DNA of 64,000 bases from Pseudomonadota bacterium (GTDB lineage: Bacteria; Desulfobacterota; Binatia; Binatales; Binataceae): assembly GCA_021325355.1 (NCBI GenBank), contig JAJPHI010000031.1, forward strand, positions 1-64,000, in the 5' to 3' direction. This document shows positions 61,013 to 64,000 of this stretch, one piece after another. The notes below the pieces were generated by a model. The model saw only the letters and a program-made list of their open reading frames with translations. It was not told the origin of the DNA and searched no databases. How positions within the stretch are numbered: the stretch's first letter is position 1; each line of letters opens with the position of its first letter. The translations under genes and the position numbers were made by a program.

Positions 61013-61544
61013 CCCCCACCCGTCCCGCCTCCGCTCCTCCTCCCGCAGCTTCCTTAGCCGGTCGTCAGCCCCGGCCTTCCCCTCCTTCCATTGCCAGCGC
61101 CGATGCGAAACTGACCCGGGTCGCCGATTGAAAACTGACCCACTTCGGCGTGGGATACTCCAAAGCGGAGGTCCTCATGCTGGTGGCGGAGGAAGCAGTG
61201 GAGATCTGGGTTTTGAGTCGTCAAGGGCAGGGCATCCGCAAGCTCGCGCGCATTCGATTCAAAGAAAAAGGAAAATACGGTGAGAGATGCCACCGTCGCT
61301 GAAATCCCGTCCGACGCACCGCTCCTTACTCGGGCGGCTACAGCATCCTGAAGGATGTCTCGCGACGCTACGACCGGGGCTTTGTTCCAGTTTTTCAACA
61401 ACCTGCGTTCGAATGCCGCGGTCAAGGTCAAAATCAAAATGGTGCGGATCCGGCCGGTCTCCCGCCACGATAACCGCCCAACATAATCAACGGCCACGCA
61501 TCGGTTGCGGCCTCGCTAATCGCTCCATTCACCGCTCGCTATCC
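61013..61544. other. 532-bp non-coding stretch containing a transposon relic
   Basis: No intact gene. 61013-61106 is C-rich with no features. 61107-61302 holds IS21-type end repeats and the start of an istA gene. 61324-61400 contains a second transposase fragment in a different frame. The rest to 61544 is unassigned and of lower GC than the neighbours. Confidence 0.6.
61107..61400 (+). pseudogene. Relic of an IS21-family transposase (istA) with terminal repeats
   Basis: A 41-codon frame (ATG 61177 to TGA 61302) begins MLVAEEAVEIWVLSRQGQGI, matching the N-terminal helix-turn-helix of IS21 IstA, then diverges. From about 61324 another frame reads PYSGGYSILKD and, shortly after, FVPVFQQP, which resemble internal IstA segments. 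So the gene has suffered deletion and frameshift. Upstream, AAACTGACCC occurs at 61108-61117 and 61132-61141 (24-bp period), like the repeated ends of IS21 elements. No IstB remains. Non-functional. Confidence 0.6.
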
Positions 61545-62312
61545 TCATCGCGGAGCCATCCGTAACGCCCCGTCGAGCCGAATCGTCTCGCCGTTCAGCA
61601 TCGCATTCTCCACGATATGACGCGCCAGCGCCGCGAACTCCTCCGGATGGCCCAAACGCGACGGAAACGGAATCTGCGCCCCCAGCGCCTTGCGCGCCGG
61701 CTCCGGCAGCGTCGCCAGCATCGGCGTGTCGAACGTCCCCGGCGCGATCGTGCACACGCGAATCCCTGACGACGCGAGGTCGCGGGCGATCGGTAACGTC
61801 ATCCCGACCACGCCGCCCTTCGACGCCGAATAGGCCGCCTGACCAATCTGCCCGTCGAAGGCGGCAATCGACGCCGTATTGATAATCACCCCGCGCTCGC
61901 CGTCGGCGTTCGGCGCATTCTTCGCCATCTGCGCCGCCGCCAGCCGAATCACGTTGAAGGTCCCTACCAGGTTGACCTGGATCACCCGGTTGAACAGTTC
62001 GAGCGAATGCGGCCCGTCCTTCCCAATCGTGCGCTGCGCCCGACCAATCCCCGCGCAGTTGACCGCGATATGCACCGCGCCGAACCGCGCGACCGTCTGC
62101 GCAATCGCGCTCTCCGTTTCGGTCCCCGAAACCACGTCGGCCGGCGTAAAGAGCCCGTTGCCGCCGAAGCTCTCCGCCAGTTGCGGACCCGGTGAATTCG
62201 GCAGGTCGATAATCGCCACCCGCGCCCCCGCCGCCGCGAATTCCCGCGCGGTCGCCCCGCCTAATCCCGATCCGCCACCGGTGATCACCGCAACCGCGTC
62301 CTTCAGTTTCAT
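61545..62312 (-). CDS. SDR family 3-hydroxyacyl-CoA dehydrogenase-like (HSD17B10 type)
   Basis: 255 residues. [12 protein letters not shown] binds NAD, the NCAGIG core follows, and Ser in [25 protein letters not shown] with Tyr/Lys gives the catalytic set. The long insert [22 protein letters not shown] (read in parts) and [10 protein letters not shown] are typical of the type 2 3-hydroxyacyl-CoA dehydrogenases. It would act in fatty-acyl or branched acyl-CoA oxidation. ATG 62312 follows GAGG; an in-frame start at 62393 overlaps acpS and adds unrelated residues. Confidence 0.9.
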   Translation of the reverse strand: MKLKDAVAVITGGGSGLGGATAREFAAAGARVAIIDLPNSPGPQLAESFGGNGLFTPADVVSGTETESAIAQTVARFGAVHIAVNCAGIGRAQRTIGKDGPHSLELFNRVIQVNLVGTFNVIRLAAAQMAKNAPNADGERGVIINTASIAAFDGQIGQAAYSASKGGVVGMTLPIARDLASSGIRVCTIAPGTFDTPMLATLPEPARKALGAQIPFPSRLGHPEEFAALARHIVENAMLNGETIRLDGALRMAPR

Positions 62313-62379
62313 GATGCCCTCGATCGCTGGTTTTTGAAGAATTGTGCTGTCTGGCGCGCGCGCCGTAAAGCCGCCGCGG

Positions 62380-62769
62380 CTAGCCTTCGGCAATCACGTG
62401 CGCGATCGCCATCGTCGCCGTATGGGTCAGGCTCACCTGCAGGCGCGCAATCCCGCGCCCCGCGGCGAACTCCGCCGCCTTGCCGTGCAGACGAATCAGC
62501 GGCGGCCGGCCCCGCTCCCGCGCCACTTCGATCTCCTGCCATCCCGCATGCCGATTCCAGCCGGTGCCAAGCGCCTTCATCGCCGCCTCCTTGGCGGCAA
62601 ACCGCGCCGCGTAGCTCTGGTAACGCGCGCGCCCGCGTCCTTCGCAATAAGCCCTTTCGCCAGCGGTGAAGACGCGCCGCCGAAACCGCTCGCCCGTAAT
62701 CGGGTTGCCGAGCGCTCGCGCGATCCGCTCGACTTCGATTATGTCAATCCCCGTACCGACAATCGCCAT
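62380..62769 (-). CDS. acpS: Holo-[acyl-carrier-protein] synthase AcpS
   Basis: Transfers 4'-phosphopantetheine from CoA to acyl carrier protein. 129 residues. [14 protein letters not shown] carries the Mg-binding Asp; [29 protein letters not shown] and [15 protein letters not shown] are the further family signatures (Glu-Lys of the KEA motif, His of SLTH). ATG 62769 gives the canonical start; the longer frame from 62808 lacks homology. Precedes the SDR gene by 67 nt on the same strand. Confidence 0.94.
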   Translation of the reverse strand: MAIVGTGIDIIEVERIARALGNPITGERFRRRVFTAGERAYCEGRGRARYQSYAARFAAKEAAMKALGTGWNRHAGWQEIEVARERGRPPLIRLHGKAAEFAAGRGIARLQVSLTHTATMAIAHVIAEG

Positions 62770-62988
62770 GATCTGCTGCGATGACCTGCTGCCGTGACCT
62801 GCCGCCATGACCTGCGCTCGCTCGGCGACCCGCCTGTTGCTTTGCCTGCCGCCTCGCCGGCCGACTCTCGCCGGTCCTCCGCGAAGCGCCGCACGACCAT
62901 AGCAATCCCGCCGCCCGCGCGTAAGCCCTGAGGCTTGCGAGCCCGACGCTCCGGCCCTATTGTGCCTTTCGCGAGGTTTGAAAACCCG

Positions 62989-63222
62989 ATGGCCAAGCTC
63001 AAGACCACCGTTAACAAAGCCAAATGTATCGCCAGCGAAGACTGTATGCAGACGGCGCCCGGCGTCTTCCAGATGGGCGACGATGACAAGGCCGAGGTTT
63101 ACAATCAGACGGGCGCCCCCGACAACGTCATTCTGGCCGCGGCGCGCGCCTGCCCGGCCAAGGCGATCACCGTAATCGACGAGGAAACCGGCGCTCAGCT
63201 CGTCCCCGCACCGAAGAAATGA
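62989..63222 (+). CDS. Small ferredoxin with three cluster cysteines ([3Fe-4S] type)
   Basis: 77 residues. The cysteines are C13-x5-C19 and C55-P, i.e. the usual second ligand is missing (A15/S16 in its place), as in single-cluster [3Fe-4S] ferredoxins that serve cytochrome P450 systems. APGVFQMGDDDKAEVY and AARACPAKAITV are standard for that group. No P450 gene is in the window. ATG 62989 with a purine-rich GAGG about 14 nt upstream. The soluble electron carrier's partner is unknown. Confidence 0.88.
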   Translation: MAKLKTTVNKAKCIASEDCMQTAPGVFQMGDDDKAEVYNQTGAPDNVILAAARACPAKAITVIDEETGAQLVPAPKK

Positions 63223-63321
63223 TCTTTTCAGTCAACCCACCCGCCACGCCGCAGTCGCGACGTTTTGTCAAGTAGCGATGACAGCCACCGATGTAAAAAC
63301 TTGTCAATAACCAGAAATTCC

Positions 63322-63330
63322 TGTGGATAT
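63322..63330. promoter_or_regulatory. DnaA-box-like nonamer
   Basis: TGTGGATAT is 8/9 identical to the reverse complement of the DnaA box TTATCCACA. It lies 25 bp before the first parS site. A single one-mismatch box is weak evidence alone. Confidence 0.2.
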
Positions 63331-63354
63331 CTCGTCCCCGCCGCACCCGTGTAA

Positions 63355-63370
63355 TGTTTCACGTGAAACC
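63355..63370. promoter_or_regulatory. parS site 1 (ParB-binding palindrome)
   Basis: TGTTTCACGTGAAACC matches the conserved bacterial parS 16-mer at 15 of 16 positions. ParB loads at such sites to segregate the origin region. Its 19-bp separation from a second copy makes chance unlikely. Confidence 0.88.
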
Positions 63371-63389
63371 TCGGCGCCCGGCCTTTCGA

Positions 63390-63405
63390 TGTTTCACGTG
63401 AAACA
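63390..63405. promoter_or_regulatory. parS site 2 (perfect ParB-binding palindrome)
   Basis: TGTTTCACGTGAAACA is identical to the consensus parS palindrome. It starts 35 bp after the start of site 1 and ends on the A of an ATG (63405), just ahead of the acetyltransferase gene. Confidence 0.92.
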
Positions 63406-63452
63406 TGTATCGTCCGGTTTACAGTGACTATCTTGTCTCACGCGGCGGACCA

Positions 63453-63983
63453 ATGACTACTGACTCGTCGCGATCATTTCCCCGCGCGCGCGTTAAAAAG
63501 GTCCGCGAGCGCGCCGCCCCCGATGCCATCAGCCTCGCGCAAACGCACAACGCAGCGCGCATCAGGCCGCTGCTCGAAGCTGCCGGCTTCCTGACCGTCG
63601 GCCTCGACCATCCCGGCATTTGCGTCATCGCCGCGACTCGCAACGCCGAAGTCATTGGCGTCGTCGCCGTCGAGACGATCGTCGATTGCGCGCTGATGCG
63701 ATCGCTCTTCGTCACGCCATCGATGCGCCGGCGTGGAATCGGCACCCGCCTTGTTGCGGCGGCGCGCGCGGCCGCGGTAACCCGCGGCGCCCGCACCCTC
63801 TATACCTTGGCCGACGCTGCAGCCGCACCGTTTCTCGCCCGGTGCGGTTTCGGCGCCGCCGATTATCGCGCAGCACTCGACGAACTCAGCGGATGCCCTC
63901 TGGCGGACTATCTTCAAACGCATCGCGGGCCGGCGCTCGCCTGGAAGCTCGACGTCTCGGCCGACGGCATCATCAACCGTTGA
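63453..63983 (+). CDS. GNAT family N-acetyltransferase, ArsN2-like
   Basis: 176 residues of the acetyl-CoA-dependent GNAT fold. ALMRSLFVTPSMRRRGIGTRLVAAA holds the beta4 strand and the R-x-x-G-I-G pyrophosphate loop. ARTLYTLADAAAAPFLARCGF and the C-terminal LSGCPLADY region resemble ArsN2-type acetyltransferases, but no arsenic genes are adjacent, so the substrate is uncertain. About 30 basic residues precede the domain. ATG 63405 is in frame but sits on parS site 2; ATG 63453 is preferred although its SD is weak. Confidence 0.78.
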   Translation: MTTDSSRSFPRARVKKVRERAAPDAISLAQTHNAARIRPLLEAAGFLTVGLDHPGICVIAATRNAEVIGVVAVETIVDCALMRSLFVTPSMRRRGIGTRLVAAARAAAVTRGARTLYTLADAAAAPFLARCGFGAADYRAALDELSGCPLADYLQTHRGPALAWKLDVSADGIINR

Positions 63984-64000
63984 GGCTGCCGCGGTAATGC

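Noticed and set aside
1-64000. tRNA, rRNA, CRISPR array, prophage or anti-phage island
   Set aside because: I saw no cloverleaf-type intergenic sequence, no spaced direct repeats, no integrase and no phage or restriction genes; only an IS21 relic indicates mobility.

Overview
The window is about 64 kb of GC-rich bacterial chromosome, densely coded, with 4-bp start/stop overlaps inside most operons and no tRNA, rRNA or CRISPR array that I could find. The gene set suggests a Gram-negative, aerobic, heterotrophic bacterium of the former Deltaproteobacteria. It has a full dcw cluster, the LL-diaminopimelate aminotransferase route (DapL) to lysine, an alternative complex III joined to a caa3 oxidase, and many CoA- and hydrolase-type catabolic genes. 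Together these fit the Binatota/Desulfobacterota lineages best, but that placement is an inference from gene content and not a phylogeny.

Layout. 1-8.8 kb (+): division and cell-wall cluster murD(partial)-ftsW-murG-murC-murB-ftsQ-ftsA-ftsZ. 8.9-13.3 kb (-): GTP-type PEP carboxykinase, then the overlapping operon dapL-folK-transaldolase. 13.7-25.1 kb (+): one respiratory operon, actA-B-C-D-F followed by coxB, a fused coxA(I+III), small subunit IV and ctaG. It would pass electrons from quinol to O2, and it has no separate ActE. 25.3-28.8 kb: an internally duplicated membrane protein (+), then gpsA, a small double zinc-motif protein, dapB and a GFA-family protein (-). 28.9-40.5 kb: a mixed-strand catabolic region with acyl-CoA dehydrogenase, esterase, DOPA-dioxygenase-like, amidohydrolase, VOC, PRISE-type reductase, beta-lactamase-like hydrolase, SMP-30, luciferase-like monooxygenase and alpha/beta hydrolase genes, plus a beta-helix repeat protein. 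40.7-43.8 kb: two tandem diheme peroxidase-like cytochromes. 43.9-50.1 kb: uvrC and uvrB (-) flanking a duplicated pair of SDR genes (+). 50.4-55.1 kb: a Gld-type ABC export operon with a DUF4340 partner. 55.2-61.0 kb: a second amidohydrolase, polA without proofreading residues, and an ECF sigma/anti-sigma/exported protein operon. 61.1-61.5 kb: relic of an IS21-type transposase. 61.5-64 kb: SDR, acpS, a 3-cysteine ferredoxin, two near-perfect parS (ParB-binding) palindromes and a GNAT acetyltransferase.

The features most worth a second look are: the parS pair, which implies chromosome-origin proximity; an FtsZ with two C-terminal conserved peptides; an FtsQ-like protein with no recognisable POTRA domain; a near-consensus promoter in an AT-rich patch inside murG; an ACIII lacking ActE but wired to a cytochrome-c-bearing CoxB; a 25.3-kb membrane protein made of two repeats; and tandem diheme cytochromes with an altered C-terminal motif. 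I did not find a clear anti-phage or CRISPR-like system.
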